64,000 nt of DNA from Hybos culiciformis (taxonomy: Eukaryota; Arthropoda; Insecta; Diptera; Hybotidae): contig OZ023273.1 of the NCBI GenBank assembly GCA_964007475.1, forward strand, positions 38,813,525-38,877,524, written 5' to 3'. Made by a program: the position numbers and the translations under genes. A model generated the notes under the pieces. The model saw nothing but the letters and a program-made list of their open reading frames with translations, was not told the origin of the DNA and ran no database searches. Position 1 is the first letter of the stretch, and each line of letters starts with the position of its first letter. This document shows positions 12,360-24,573 of this stretch, in pieces.

Positions 12360-14626
12360 TAATGTTAGTAGAATAAAAGTAGTGAACAAAAAAACGGAGT
12401 TGTATATATTTTTCTTCATGTCCCCTTCATTGTGTAGTGTTTGTTGTTATCGCATATCATGCAATTTTTTTTCCCAGATGTCGCTTTAAATTGTAGTACT
12501 AGTACCACTAGTACAACATCAAATGTACATACTATAGCTGCTAAAACACTGATTTTTGAAGTTAGTTGAGTTTGTTAACGCCATTTTTTTTTTCTCTATT
12601 TTTATTTTGGGAAATTTTTTTCGTGTTTTGATTTATTGTGTTTTATAAAATTAAATTCATCATAATTTCATAAACATAATAGTAATCGTACAATAATACA
12701 GAAAATAATTATTATTAATTTATTAAATCATCTCTCAAAGTATACAAAATAATGTATTTCTTAAAAATAAAAGTGAAAAACCTAGTGTATGTAGTTTGCT
12801 ATAGTAGTAATTTTATAACAATATCGCACACAACAGCATGCACAGTGTACAAAAATAAAAAAATAAAATAAGCGAAAAATTCAATTAAAAAAGAAATTGT
12901 TAATTTATTTGAAGAAAAAGTATTGATTTTTAATTTTTTTTTTACAGAGGTTTCGTTTTCAACCTTTTTATTTTTTATTTATAAATAGGTAAAAATTTTA
13001 GTTAGGTAGGTATGTTATAAATAGCAAGTTTAATTATCATATTTGGAAAAGTTTGAATTTTGATAAAAAATACCTACATACATTTTTGGTCAAATTATTA
13101 TTCAAGATAATGTTTCAGATTTATCTTTCGACCGACATATGCGATTTTTGTGTGTTTTTGAAACTGGGAGAACATAAGACATGATTGGAATTGTTAAATT
13201 ACAAGAGTAAGTACCTACCTACCTATCTATCTAACCTAAATATAACTAGGTAGTTGGAAACTTAACTTTCTAACCAATTCAAATCTAATTTCCTACCTAC
13301 CCGTAAAGAAGGAAGATAAAAAATGTAGGTAGACAGGTAGGTCCTACTCTGTTATAAACTGTGTAACTTATTTTCACTTACATAGTTTTTATTTAATGTT
13401 TAATGACTTGGAGCTGTTAAGAATTAGGTAAAAAACCAAAATCCCCTTTTTCCATTCAAGTGAAAATAAAACTAAATAATCAACAAAGTTTGATTCAATC
13501 AAAAAATTCTGAATTTCGATGTTTATAAATTATTATACCGAGATTACGTACTACCTTCACTTTTTTTATATTAAATCTTGATATTGTTATTGTAATTGGT
13601 TGTGTATCCTTCTACAAAATCTTTATATTTACAAAATATTTCTGGACAAAATCTTTAAATTAAAAAAAAAAAAATTTTTCCTTTTTTTATAAATATTAAA
13701 AATTGTTAAAATGTAAAAAAGAAATTTAATTAAAAAAATTAAAAAAGAGTTCTTGCGTTCAATTTTTTTCAATAATAGATGTTAAATTTTTTTTTTGTAA
13801 TTAAAACAGTTTTTGTTAAAGATCCCAAAGAAATGGATAGGTATATGGAGTTTTTATCATTTATCTAATACTCTGCTTCGGATATATTTTTTTTTTCGAT
13901 TTTACAGTTCTCGAATACCAAAGATTTTGGAATTTAAATATTGTGCGTTTAAAAATTTTGAAAGTAAAGATTTGAAATTATAAATTCTGTAATAAAAGAT
14001 TTTGTAAATAAGAAATAGAAGGTAAGGATTTTGGTACCTAAGGTTTGATAATAAAGATAACGGCATACAATCGTTTCGAAAAAAAAATATAGGTAATCGA
14101 AAAGTTTAGGTAACTCTGTATACAATATATTTGCTTTTAAGTGGAACTTCAAATGTGTGGAACTATTATCTATATGAATTAATATTTATGACTTGATCCG
14201 ACAACCTTAATTTTTTTCCAAGTTTTAGATTAAGCCAATATTGCATCGCGAAAAAATAGATTTGGATTAAATAATAATTCAATTTGTATAATATGGGAAT
14301 TATTTTGTAAATGGGTGAAACATTAAATAAAATTGATGCAGAATTTTTTTGATTGACAAAATAACAATGCACCTAACATTAATAATGATACAAATTTTGT
14401 TTTTGTATTTTTGCTTGAAGAAATTAATAATTAAGATAAAAATGTGTATACAAATTTATAATAAAATTTATACTTAATAAAATTTTAATAAATTAAACTT
14501 AAAAATAACTAAATTCGTTTTTTTATTAATTTCAGTTTCTTTCTAGAATATTTATTATAATTATTTCAGCTTAAATATTCAAAAAAAATATATTTACATT
14601 TATTCTTTTTCATATTGTATTTTAAG
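12360..14626. other. AT-rich stretch upstream of the first alternative exon
   Basis: No gene recognised. It contains scattered TAGGTAGG/CCTACCTA words (13,000-13,350), common in this window. If a common exon lies to the left, this stretch is intronic. Confidence 0.4.
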
Positions 14627-15057
14627 GTGCAAGTTCAATTAAATTTATTCGTAGTCAAAAGAAAAATGCTCAATTAGTTTATCGTGGTTATATTTATAAC
14701 AAAAAGTTGACCCAAGCTAATGGCCACACGACCTGGAGATGTGCAGATGTTTTAAAATTAAAATGTAAAGCAGTTTGTATAACGAAATTGAATAAATTAC
14801 TTTCCGCCAGAAGAGAACATAATCATCCACAACATTGGACACGTATTGGTGATCGACCTTTATATGATATCGAAGAAGAACTAGGAGAATATATAGAAAT
14901 TAAAACAAATAATCCAAAGTTTCCCGAAATGTATCAAGTGTCACATTACCAGTTATCAACAAATGCAAATGGAAAGGAGCAATTCAAAGTTTATATGCAG
15001 CCAACAGATGTTGCTGTTCAGAAAAATTTTGAAAAAATCATTGAAGAAATTCAATAA
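14627..15057 (+). CDS. mod(mdg4): mod(mdg4)-like alternative 3' exon, FLYWCH tail 1
   Basis: Exon begins after the acceptor TTGTATTTTAAG and opens with two bases (GT) of a split codon. It encodes about 142 residues to a TAA stop. The FLYWCH finger reads LVYRGYIYNKKL, then TWRC, KCKAVC and EHNH, giving the C-C-H-H zinc ligands. About 70 residues of acidic tail follow. In Drosophila such tails replace one another after a common BTB region and set chromatin-partner specificity; that role is inferred here. A polyadenylation signal AATAAA lies at 15113. No in-exon ATG is needed, since translation would come from upstream exons. Confidence 0.8.
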
Positions 15058-17602
15058 TTCATCAACATAGTTTAATGTTTTTTTTTTTTTTTTTCAAAAA
15101 ACATTTATTCTAAATAAATTGATTTAAAATAATGTTTGAGGTTAAAAATTAAAAGAATTCAATCTCTTAATGTGTTAATGATGAAATATTAACATTAAAA
15201 AATGTACAGGGTAAAAATTGGAATCAACAAGTCCATAGAAATTCCCAAAAATTTGATAAGTTTATTTTCTTTATAAAACAGTTTTTAGTTGTAGATAATA
15301 TTCCTCTTACGAAAATATCAATCTGAAAAAATTTGCTTTAAAAACGATAAATCTCCTATTTTTATATGAGAGGTATTCGATAATCAAAATTCGGTATTTT
15401 TAAAAATTCTCTTAAGATTTATATGTTCTTAGTTTTCGTTTATTTTTAATATCAAAATAATTATTTTTTATACGAGCGTGTGAATTTAATATTTATTTTA
15501 TTAAGAAAGGGTAGTCTTAAAAAAGTTTTTAAAAATATTTTTCAATAAAATAAGTGTGTAATACATAAAAGTTACCATGAAAAACATTTTAAAACAATAA
15601 ACCTTAATTAGATATAATATAATATAATATTTTTTTCATAAATAAATCCAATTAATTTTAACAACACCTTAAAAAATCGGAAATTGGTAAGATATTTAAT
15701 TTTAAATTGTAAACATTTAATTTCATTTTGACATTTAATTTTAGAAAATTAATTGTAATACAAAATTTTGATTCATAAATTCACTTTTCATGTGTGATTG
15801 AAACAAAAAATTGGATTCTTTCGAATAAATTATTTTTAATAAACTAACTGGTTATTATTTTGAATAAATTGAAAGGCAAAAAATAATCTTGATTTGTTAT
15901 TTAAAAGACTTTTTTTAAATTTTAGATTAATAAAAATATTTATTTTTTTAAATTTTAATTAAATTAGTTCATATTAAATTTACATAGCTAATTAAGAGAT
16001 AAAGAAGCCTCGTATCATATATGTAATAAAAAAAATTATGATAAACAAAAAATGTAACAAAGTTAATAAATTAAATCACAGTAAATTACTTATTTATATT
16101 ATTAATATGAATATTATAAGTGTAGGTAATTCGTGAAAATAATCATGAAATTTTAATAATAATTTACTTTGTAAGTTCTACTAAGTACTAGTCATTTTCA
16201 TTTCATTATTTTTTAATAATAAAATTTCAAAAACAGTAAACTTTTTTTTCTTGATGAGGCATCATTGACAAAAGAGTTGGCTTTTAATTCAATTCAATAA
16301 GAACAATGTTTCAATTCTAAGCCATAAAAAAAAAAAGTAGGGTCAATTGTTTAAAATAACAATATTGGCAAAAAAAACTGAATTTTTTTTTTTGGTTGAA
16401 ATTTTTTTTTTTATTAATCTTTTTTTAATTAATCGCATCGGCTTAATTAATCAAGTTCTCAAATATTTTCATTGTAAGAGCTTGATTTCATTTATTGAGC
16501 CAACAGAGTGTTTGAGGAATTTTTATTTTAACGCTTTCTTACGTATTTTTTATATTCTTAATACTTATAAGAATTACGGCGAGGACAATTTGTATAAATT
16601 TGTATAAAAATCCAAAACAATCGTCGTAAAGGGCAGTTCATTATTCATACATTGATCATAATGGAATATTCATCGAAAGCATAATATGAATATGTACATC
16701 AAAAAAGTTTTATTAGGATTAGAAAACTTAGTAAATAAAATGTCAAAATATTAATGAAAAACTTGAAAAACTAATAAATAATAATGTATTTAGTTTTAAA
16801 ATGTTTATTAGGAAACCAATACTTAATAGCTTTTAATTATTAAAATAAATTAATTTTATGAAGAAAGAAATATTAGTATATATATTCATACAAAAATTAA
16901 GTATACAGATATATAAATTAATAAATATATAAATTAAGTATACATATTCATCACCTCAAAAATGTTTTAGAGACATGGTAAGAAAATTAATTAAGAATAT
17001 TTATGCGGTTTAACTTTTGAATTTTAATTCTGCTATTATAACTTGCGTCACACAAATTATTGTTTATAGTTTCGATGAAAAATTATTGCTAAATTAACAG
17101 CTCTTTTATTCAGTTTAATTTTTTAGCGTTCAATTTAGAATTATCTACGAAATTTACTTTTGGAAAAACTCAGTTTTTAAACATCTCCGAAATTTTTTTA
17201 TTTTGTCGCTTAATATCAATTGATATTATGAGCGAGTGAACTAAGTGCAAACATTTTAGATAATTATTGATAATACTAAAAACATACTTACAATCTTACA
17301 TGTTTTCTAAATGCGGGAGTTAAGTACCTAAGTTAATCCGAAAAAGAACTTTCCTATGAATATTTCTTTCTTATCCTTATAACCAAAATCTACATAGGAT
17401 AAAACATTTTATAATTGAAATATTCCTAATAACAATAAATGAATGTCTGGAATAATTATTATTATAATTTAATCTTATATTATAAAAGTTGATGTTTTAG
17501 ATTTAATTTAACAACAATTATTTTAATAGAAATTTCTCCTAAATTAAAATAACATCTGCTTTTTCTAACTATTGTATAAACCCATGATTTTTTATTTTTT
17601 AG
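15058..17602. other. Intergenic/intronic AT-rich spacer
   Basis: Between FLYWCH tails 1 and 2. Only low-complexity frames are seen, for example the Phe/Leu-rich run near 16,350-16,600. No further acceptor-plus-finger combination was recognised. Confidence 0.4.
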
Positions 17603-17940
17603 GTTTACAATTTATTGAAAGTCCTTGGAGTACCCCATGTTTAATTATAGCTGATTATTTGTATAATAGACATTCTAAGAAACAGATCAAAGAATATTGG
17701 CGCTGTCATAATTATTCGAAAAAAAAAATTGAAGATCGTTGCAGAGCCCGGTGTGTAATAGAAAATGGAAAAATTTCAAGCTTAACAGGTGGATTTCATA
17801 ATCACGGACCACATACTGACAAAATTTTAAAAATGTCTCGTAGAAATCGTGTTTGTCCACCAATAACTTCGACCGATATATCATCAATGTATGACTCGAA
17901 ACCATTAGATATTCGAAATGTTAAAAGAATGTGTAATTAA
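17603..17940 (+). CDS. mod(mdg4): mod(mdg4)-like alternative 3' exon, FLYWCH tail 2
   Basis: Acceptor TTTATTTTTTAG is followed by GT, so the exon starts in the shared phase. About 111 residues to TAA. Key residues: [11 protein letters not shown] in the aromatic half, EYWRC, then DRCRARC and FHNH as zinc ligands. The spacing between the first two cysteines (11 residues) is longer than in tail 1. The remaining C-terminal part is basic and unstructured. The ATG at 17572 lies in the polypyrimidine region before the acceptor and is not a credible start. Confidence 0.8.
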
Positions 17941-19637
17941 AAAAATATTAAAACAATTATATGTCTTTATTTAAAGAATAATCACACCTAATTTAAAACT
18001 TGAAAAATTTAGTTTGTTTTTTATTTAAGATGTTTTTTCATTTTTAGTTTTTGAAATGTAAAACAATAGAATGTTTTAAATTTAGAAGTATGTAATATAA
18101 TTATTATTTAGATAATTAGATATTTTTCCTAAAATTATTCATTCATTTGAATGTAATACAATACATTGTTTATTTTGTTATTATTCAAACTTAACGATCA
18201 ATCCTTTGAGAACTAAGTACAGCGAATAGGTTATTTTATTTATTCACAAACTGGCAAAATTTGTCATGAATAGAAATAATTAAAATTCAACCTAAGTGGA
18301 TTTATTGTAAAACAGATAATATCAACGTTATGTTTATTTCAATATCACTGAACTGAATAAAATGTATTGAATTCGAGAAATTTTTAAACCTTTAAAAGAA
18401 CATAATATATTCAAAATTTACGCCACGCTGGAAGTCCCGCCCCTTTAGTTTTTTGAAACATCATTTCTATGAACAATAGTAGTTCTTGAGAATCTACTTT
18501 TAATAATTTTGTTTCGTTTTAACATAGACAAAAAATGCATTGGACTTTCTCGCATCCTTTTTTTTATAAATCATAATTTTTCCATATATTTTGTTAATTA
18601 TTAATAATATAATAATTATTGCACAAATTTTAAAAAAGCAACAAAATACTTGAAAAATTTATGAATTATGAAATATCATAAAGGGAGTTCGAAGAGCTTG
18701 TTTGTTTATGTGGAAAAAAAATTGAAGCCGATATTATGAAAGATTTATTAAAAACTTCTAATACTTCTAATTACTAACTAATACAATTTCGAGTAAATTG
18801 GAATAGAAAAAATATAATATTTTTATTTAAATCAGCACATACTTTGAGAAACGAACGTAAGGAAGGTTTATGTGGTTATTTATTAGATCAGTTCATTATG
18901 TAATTTGCTGAAGAAATAAGCCCTTAAGAAGCTAATAAATAAAACACATTGAAGAGTATTGATCATAAAAAAAAACTTATTTAATGTCGATTGAAAAAGT
19001 CAATAAACTGGAAATTGGGTTTGTTAATCTAAGACTTGAATTGTCAAATAAGAGGTTTATTTTTTTTGAACATTTCGTTTTTGTTAATTAGTATGTATAA
19101 ATTTTATGACAAAAGTTTGACAACTAACTATTTCTAACTTATCATAATTTTGTTATTTTTTTATCAGCAAATACAAATCATGCAAATGCATTGCTAAACA
19201 GACAAATTTAGTTTATACGTTGTAGTTGGGTATAAAAATTTTTAAAGCATAATAATGGCGCTATAAAATAACGTCTACGACAATAATGTATATGAGCAAT
19301 AGGTCACAATGTCTTATCATCGCCTGCTTTGGCTTACAAATTTATATTGGTCTGTTTCTCTATTAGCACATTACTGATAAAGTAGTAAATATTTGTACAT
19401 GTAAACGGTAACGTATAAAATGCCTGTTTACCGGTAAACAATTTGGTACAGCAAACCAAAAATATTCAATATTAACCAAACAATTTTTTCGTATAATACT
19501 CAATCTTAATTCAATATTAATTCATAAGTAAATAAAATAAAAACGATAATAAGTACTTATACATTTTATATGCCTAAAATGTAAAATAGTACTGAAAAAT
19601 TAAATTTTTTATAATGTTACGTATCAAAATTTTTCAG

Positions 19638-20216
19638 TTCTAGATACTAGTGATAGTAAAATCGAATTTGTAACATCAATCAAAGGAAATGAGCAGTTGA
19701 AATATAATGGTTTCAGATTCACCCGACATAGAGTAATTAAAAATTCAAAAATTTATTGGCGCTGCGTAGAGGCTCCTTTGTTAAGGTACATATATAATAA
19801 CTAATAAAGGTACGGAAGGCACTGTTTTTATTTTATTTTAATTTAAAAGAATGTGCTTGAATAGTGAATTTGAGTATTTGTGAAACTATTTAACAAAATC
19901 TCTAAAATTAAATGCTGTTAAAACAAATTTATTCAGAATGAACTTTCAATAAAATTTTATAAAATCATCGTAAATAAAAATTATACAGAAAATAATTAAA
20001 AAAAATTATAATTTTCAAAATTTCTCCTTTGACAAAATTTAATGAAATTATGTCTAATTTACTACTCTAGTTAAATCTTATATTTTTAGGTGTACGGCTC
20101 GCTTACAAGAAGCAGAATCAAAAATTTATGTAGTCAGCAGCGCTCACAATCATGTAATTTTATCTAATCGAAGAAAACGGGGTACACGGAAAAAGATTCA
20201 TGAATTAAGACAATAA
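19638..20216 (+). CDS. mod(mdg4): mod(mdg4)-like alternative 3' exons, split FLYWCH tail 3
   Basis: Two exons: 19638-19785 and 20090-20216. The first follows TTTTTCAG, opens with TT in the shared phase, and encodes LKYNGFRFTRHR and IYWRCVEAPLL. The donor AG|GTACAT and acceptor TATTTTTAG|G rebuild an Arg codon, after which CTARL and AHNH supply the second cysteine and the histidines. Only joining both exons gives a complete finger, which supports the 304-base intron. Neither exon is long enough for simple ORF detection. The tail ends with a very basic stretch (NRRKRGTRKK). Confidence 0.75.
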
Positions 20217-20872
20217 ATATTAATGCATATCTGTTTTATTTTAATCACTTAATTATATCAAATTAATAATTTTATACAAAAACGTTATAAATTTTGTAAA
20301 GATCAAAAAACAAATGTCAAAATAAACTCCCTATCAAAACTATTTATTATATTTTGTAGAAGGTACTATGAAGGTATAAGCAATTGTCTTCATATATTTC
20401 ATCAATATTAAATTTATTTGTCATAGTTTACTAGACAAAATAAAAAATTTCAGGAAATTATTTTTCCTGAATATAATGAAAATTTCGGAGTTATATATTT
20501 TTTCAATTAAAATTAAAATCAGTTTTTAAAATTATAATAAGAATAAAGTGACTTGCGTTTTAATATTGGAAACCTACAATTTAATTTAAACCTTACCTAT
20601 TTTCAAATTTTTTCGTACATTTGAAACAAAATTCTGATAGGTCCTACTAACGCAATCTCATTTTGGGAAAGCATTGCTAGGAGTTGACGTGCTTTGACAT
20701 AATACAGTAAATATTTTTGTTTTTGAGGTTAATGAAGACATTTGGAAATTTTTTTAAAATAATATTTCTTGGTTAAATAGTTGATGATGCCATAAGTTAA
20801 ATATGTTAAGTTATAAAAATATTTTTTAAGTATTTTTTCTGAAAACTAACCTTGTATAATTTTTTTTTTTAG

Positions 20873-21195
20873 ATAAAAGGTTATGCCAGAAATTAATGTC
20901 AGTAACAATTCGAAAAAAAATTCAATATAAAACAATTCAATCACCAATTTATAGTTATAATAATCGAGGACAATTAGTATATGATAATTTCACTTATAGT
21001 GTTGCCAAACAAAAACCTGAATCAAATTGCATTCTATGGAGATGTACATTATACAAAAAGTTAAAGTGCTCGGCAGTTATACGAACAATTGGAAAAAATA
21101 ATTTTGCTACTTCACAAAGATCTCACAATCATTCATCGAGTTATTTAAAATCGAAGCATTTTAAAAGTTTTATACCGAAGCCATTTATTGAATAA
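20873..21195 (+). CDS. mod(mdg4): mod(mdg4)-like alternative 3' exon, FLYWCH tail 4
   Basis: Acceptor TTTTTTTTTTAG followed by AT keeps the shared phase. It encodes about 106 residues. The finger is QLVYDNFTYSV, LWRC, KCSAVI and SHNH. An ATG at 20896 exists but is internal to the splice-defined exon. It lies 657 bases after tail 3, so the + strand block is compact here. Confidence 0.8.
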
Positions 21196-21364
21196 AATCT
21201 AGGAATTCAGTTTCTTCTAGTTTATAAATTTAAAAATAAAAAACTTACATTTACATACATCAATAATAAATGTAATTGATATATGAACAATAGAAAATAA
21301 AAATATATAATGCTTTTATCGATTTACGTACTTATACATTATACAATAATTTAGATTATGTTAA

Positions 21365-21576
21365 ACCATAAAGTAAATTATTAAGAGAAATTCATTCCAT
21401 ACAAAAATACAAATTAAAAAAATGAAACAAAAAATATTTAAAACATATGAAATCAGTATCCTGATTGATAACAATGGGATAGTGATTTCATAATGTATTA
21501 ATATTTTTTGTTTAATTTTTTTAATTCATATTTTTTGTATGGAATCAATTTCTCTTATTTATACCTACTTTATGGT
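21365..21576. mobile_element. MITE with ACCATAAAG ends and TAA duplication
   Basis: Terminal inverted repeats ACCATAAAGTA...TACTTTATGGT extend imperfectly for about 70 bases (GAGAAATT and CCATACAAAAA blocks recur inverted). Flanks are TAA on both sides. The 3-bp TWA-like duplication suggests PIF/Harbinger type. A shorter relative is at 27561-27653. Confidence 0.65.
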
Positions 21577-21764
21577 TAAACGTTAGATAAGAATACGAAA
21601 AAAAATATTCCACCTTCTGTCGGAACAGAATATTATGATATCAAAATAAACTTGCATTCAAAAACTTAATATGTATTGTATTTTTTTTTTACAACTTTTT
21701 TTTTTTGTTAAATTTATTATACTTTTTTTTTCCATAATCTATGTAAAGAACATTTTCATTTCAG

Positions 21765-22270
21765 ATCAAAAGAATTACTCAATCAGAATGAAAAAAACAA
21801 GACCTCTTTTTACAACAGAAAAATCACTCCAACCATACGAGAGTTCATATTCAGCTAAGGGAATAAATTTAGTGCCTCTTAGACTAAGAAAAGTTGAAGA
21901 TAAAAGATGTAAGCCTGCAGACAATCAAGATGCATTAAAAAAACTACATAGCAAAACAACACCAATTAATGTTGGAGCAGTAAGTTCAAAAAAAGGGTTT
22001 GAAACTGGGCGCGAAGCTCTCAAAAATTTGAAATCACAAGAATCTGTCAGTGTTAGAGATTGTTATGGTGATGATCCAGATAATATTATAATTCAGAGTA
22101 ACACTGATCATAAATTGATAGCCATTAAAAGAAAAAGGTTGAAAGGATTTTGTGTAGAATGCATTAAGAACGGTAACAAACAAATACGAATTGATACATA
22201 TTGTCCAGGATGTCCAGGTGGGCATTGGATATGTAAAAGTTGTTTCGTTACAACCCATTTCAATGAATAA
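21765..22270 (+). CDS. mod(mdg4): mod(mdg4)-like alternative 3' exon with piggyBac-type Cys-rich domain
   Basis: Acceptor CATTTTCATTTCAG followed by AT gives the same phase as the FLYWCH tails. It encodes about 167 residues to TAA. There is no FLYWCH finger. The last ~45 residues hold GFCVECIKNG, TYCPGCPGG, ICKSCFVTTH: C-x2-C, C-x2-C, C-x2-C, then H four residues on. This is the arrangement of the Cys-rich C-terminal domain of piggyBac transposases, which ends in CF-x2-[YT]H. The rest is Lys/Ser-rich. AATAAA overlaps the stop. The ATG at 21671 lies in the intronic T-rich tract. Interpretation: a domesticated transposase zinc domain used as an alternative tail. Alternative: a piggyBac relic that happens to be in phase. 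Confidence 0.7.
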
Positions 22271-23530
22271 AAAAAAATAAAAAAATAAAATAATTATTGG
22301 AGAAATCCAACCATGCTTAGAAATCAATAATGTATGTGTAAAACCAATAATTAGAGCTGGAAAGGTTCTAAAAATTTGAAAATAGAGCTCAAAAACATTA
22401 AAAAAGGCTTTTCTCCTAAAAATAATTTACCTACATTTATTCAATAATAGATTTAATAACAAATTTATTCAAAAATGAAATTTCATTAATAAAAAAACAA
22501 AAAAACTTAAGAGTTAATCGCTGGTTTTCACTTTGAAATTCAAAATACTACTGGATATTGTGGAAATTTACCAAAATCCGATAAATGCTTTTTTACATTT
22601 TTGAGTTAACATGTGAAATAGATTTCTAGATATCAAATCTTTTCCCTAAAAATTTGATTAGTGAAATTACAGAAATTTTTTTAATTCAACTGGATATAAA
22701 TTTAAGGTTCCAAAAGTATACACCATGTCAAAAATGCCATGAGTTTTACTTGAAGTAATACACAAAAAGAAATGATTGAAATTGATTTTAATTAACATAA
22801 CGAACTAGCTGAGGAAGCTTACAACAAAAAACTAAGAAAAATCTGTTAAAAATATTAGGGTTTTAGTTTTTGATTAACAACAATGTCTGCCAACACCGGC
22901 TTTATCGTTTATATAATACACGCATGCTACGGGTACATAATTTAACTACAGATGAAAAATATCTATTATCGACATCGACCACTTGATAAATGATGTTCTT
23001 TTCTTGAGTCCTGAAAGTTTTATTCGAAAGGATTATTGAAATAAGCCCCAAAATCTTTTTTCCGTTTCTGTTTTCACTCACTAGTTTCAGAGATATTTTT
23101 TATTTAAATTATTTTGTTTTAAAATTTATTTTATTGTTGGAAAATATTATCAATATAAATATAATATTCTCAATATAAATATTCTACATATATTTTGTTA
23201 CCCTACCAAAATACGTGTGAAATATTTTTATTCCAAAAACTGTTTTGGCAAAAGCACTATTGTAGGTATTTTCTTTGTAACATACTTTATGTTGTAAACT
23301 TTTGGCAAGGACACTCGAAAAAGCTTTAGGCCACGTAACCAGAAAATGGGGTTGTACTCTGAAGCGAAACGGGAAAAGGCTCAATGTCGCGTTGCGAAAA
23401 CGGAGCTTTCATGTAAATTTATTTTTGGGAGTCGAGATTATGCATTATATTTTCTTTCTCTTATTTATAACTTTCGAGATTATAATTTAATTTTAAAAAT
23501 AAAAATAGATCCACTGAAATTTTGGTAGGC
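22271..23530. other. Spacer between opposed exon blocks
   Basis: Separates the last + tail (stop at 22270) from the first - tail (stop at 23531), so the two blocks are tail-to-tail. Contains GC-richer sequence near 23,200-23,430 giving short ORFs on both strands; I recognise no domain in them and suspect a repeat fragment. Confidence 0.4.
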
Positions 23531-23811
23531 TTAATTTAAACCCAACTTATTTTTGGCAGTATGGAATGGAATAAATTTTCTGCTATTTTTCTTATAACCA
23601 GCTTCGTGATTATGATCTAACTTCAAAATTTCAATTTTTTCTGTGTTTATATTAAATCGTATTCTTGCTCGACATTTTTTTTTTGTTTTTTTGATACATA
23701 TCCACTTAATACCTTTATGATTCGTTAAAGATCGACAATATTCAAAATTTTTATATATCAAAATAACAGCGTCTCTTTGTCCTGATGCGAAAAAATAGTC
23801 TCTAGTAACAC
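23531..23811 (-). CDS. mod(mdg4): mod(mdg4)-like alternative 3' exon (- strand), FLYWCH tail 5
   Basis: On the minus strand the exon follows TTTCATTGCAG and opens with GT in the shared phase. About 92 residues. Finger: AVILIYKNFEYC, KWIC, KCRARI, DHNH. About 24 further residues to the stop. The ATG at 23761 would drop the first 16 residues, which are likely coding. Confidence 0.8.
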
Positions 23812-24573
23812 CTGCAATGAAAAAAAATATAAAAATTTTATATGTAGGTACCTATGTATATTTTTATTTGTTTGTCATTTGAATTATTTTTTCTCGAATA
23901 TTTTTTTTAATCACGATCAATCAAAAAAAATTTGTTCTTTTGTGCAAATTATAGTCGGATCAGTGTTTTTCATTTCTAATTCTAATATACATATTACGTT
24001 AAATAATCAAAATGAAAACTAGATAACATATTTTTTTATCTCAACTTATACCTTAGCATAGCACCTATTTTTTTCCGGAACTGAAAAGTTCTTTCCATTA
24101 CTACGTGTCCATGATCGGGTTGAAACAGAGTTGAGTTTTCGTTGAGTTGATTTTTAATATAAAATTTTGCAACAATTTTTTCAATTTGAATCTATTTTTT
24201 CTGTTCTCCAGAAAATCGTCAAAGTAAACTAAAGCGATTTTCATTATTTATTGCGCTTTCAGATTTAATATGCCTGTCATTTTTTTTTTTAAATAATTAT
24301 ATATACAGTTATGAAAATATAAACTTATTTATTAATTGGCAAAAGTGTTTGGAAATACATCTAAAATAAAAAATAAATAAATAATCGTTCTAATAATTTG
24401 AAATTTTATTAACTTTATATTTTACATAAAATCCTGCTGCGAATTTAGGTTTTTTACATAATAATTATTTCCTAGTACACTGTAATGAAAGTTAGTTTTT
24501 ATTAAATAGTAGAATAGGCAATAAATTGTTAAAATTTATTTAATATATTTTTTTATAATAAGCTATCTTAATC

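Noticed and set aside
23184..23528. Short ORFs on both strands near 23.3 kb
   Set aside because: No domain, overlapping opposed frames, locally GC-richer sequence more like a repeat fragment.
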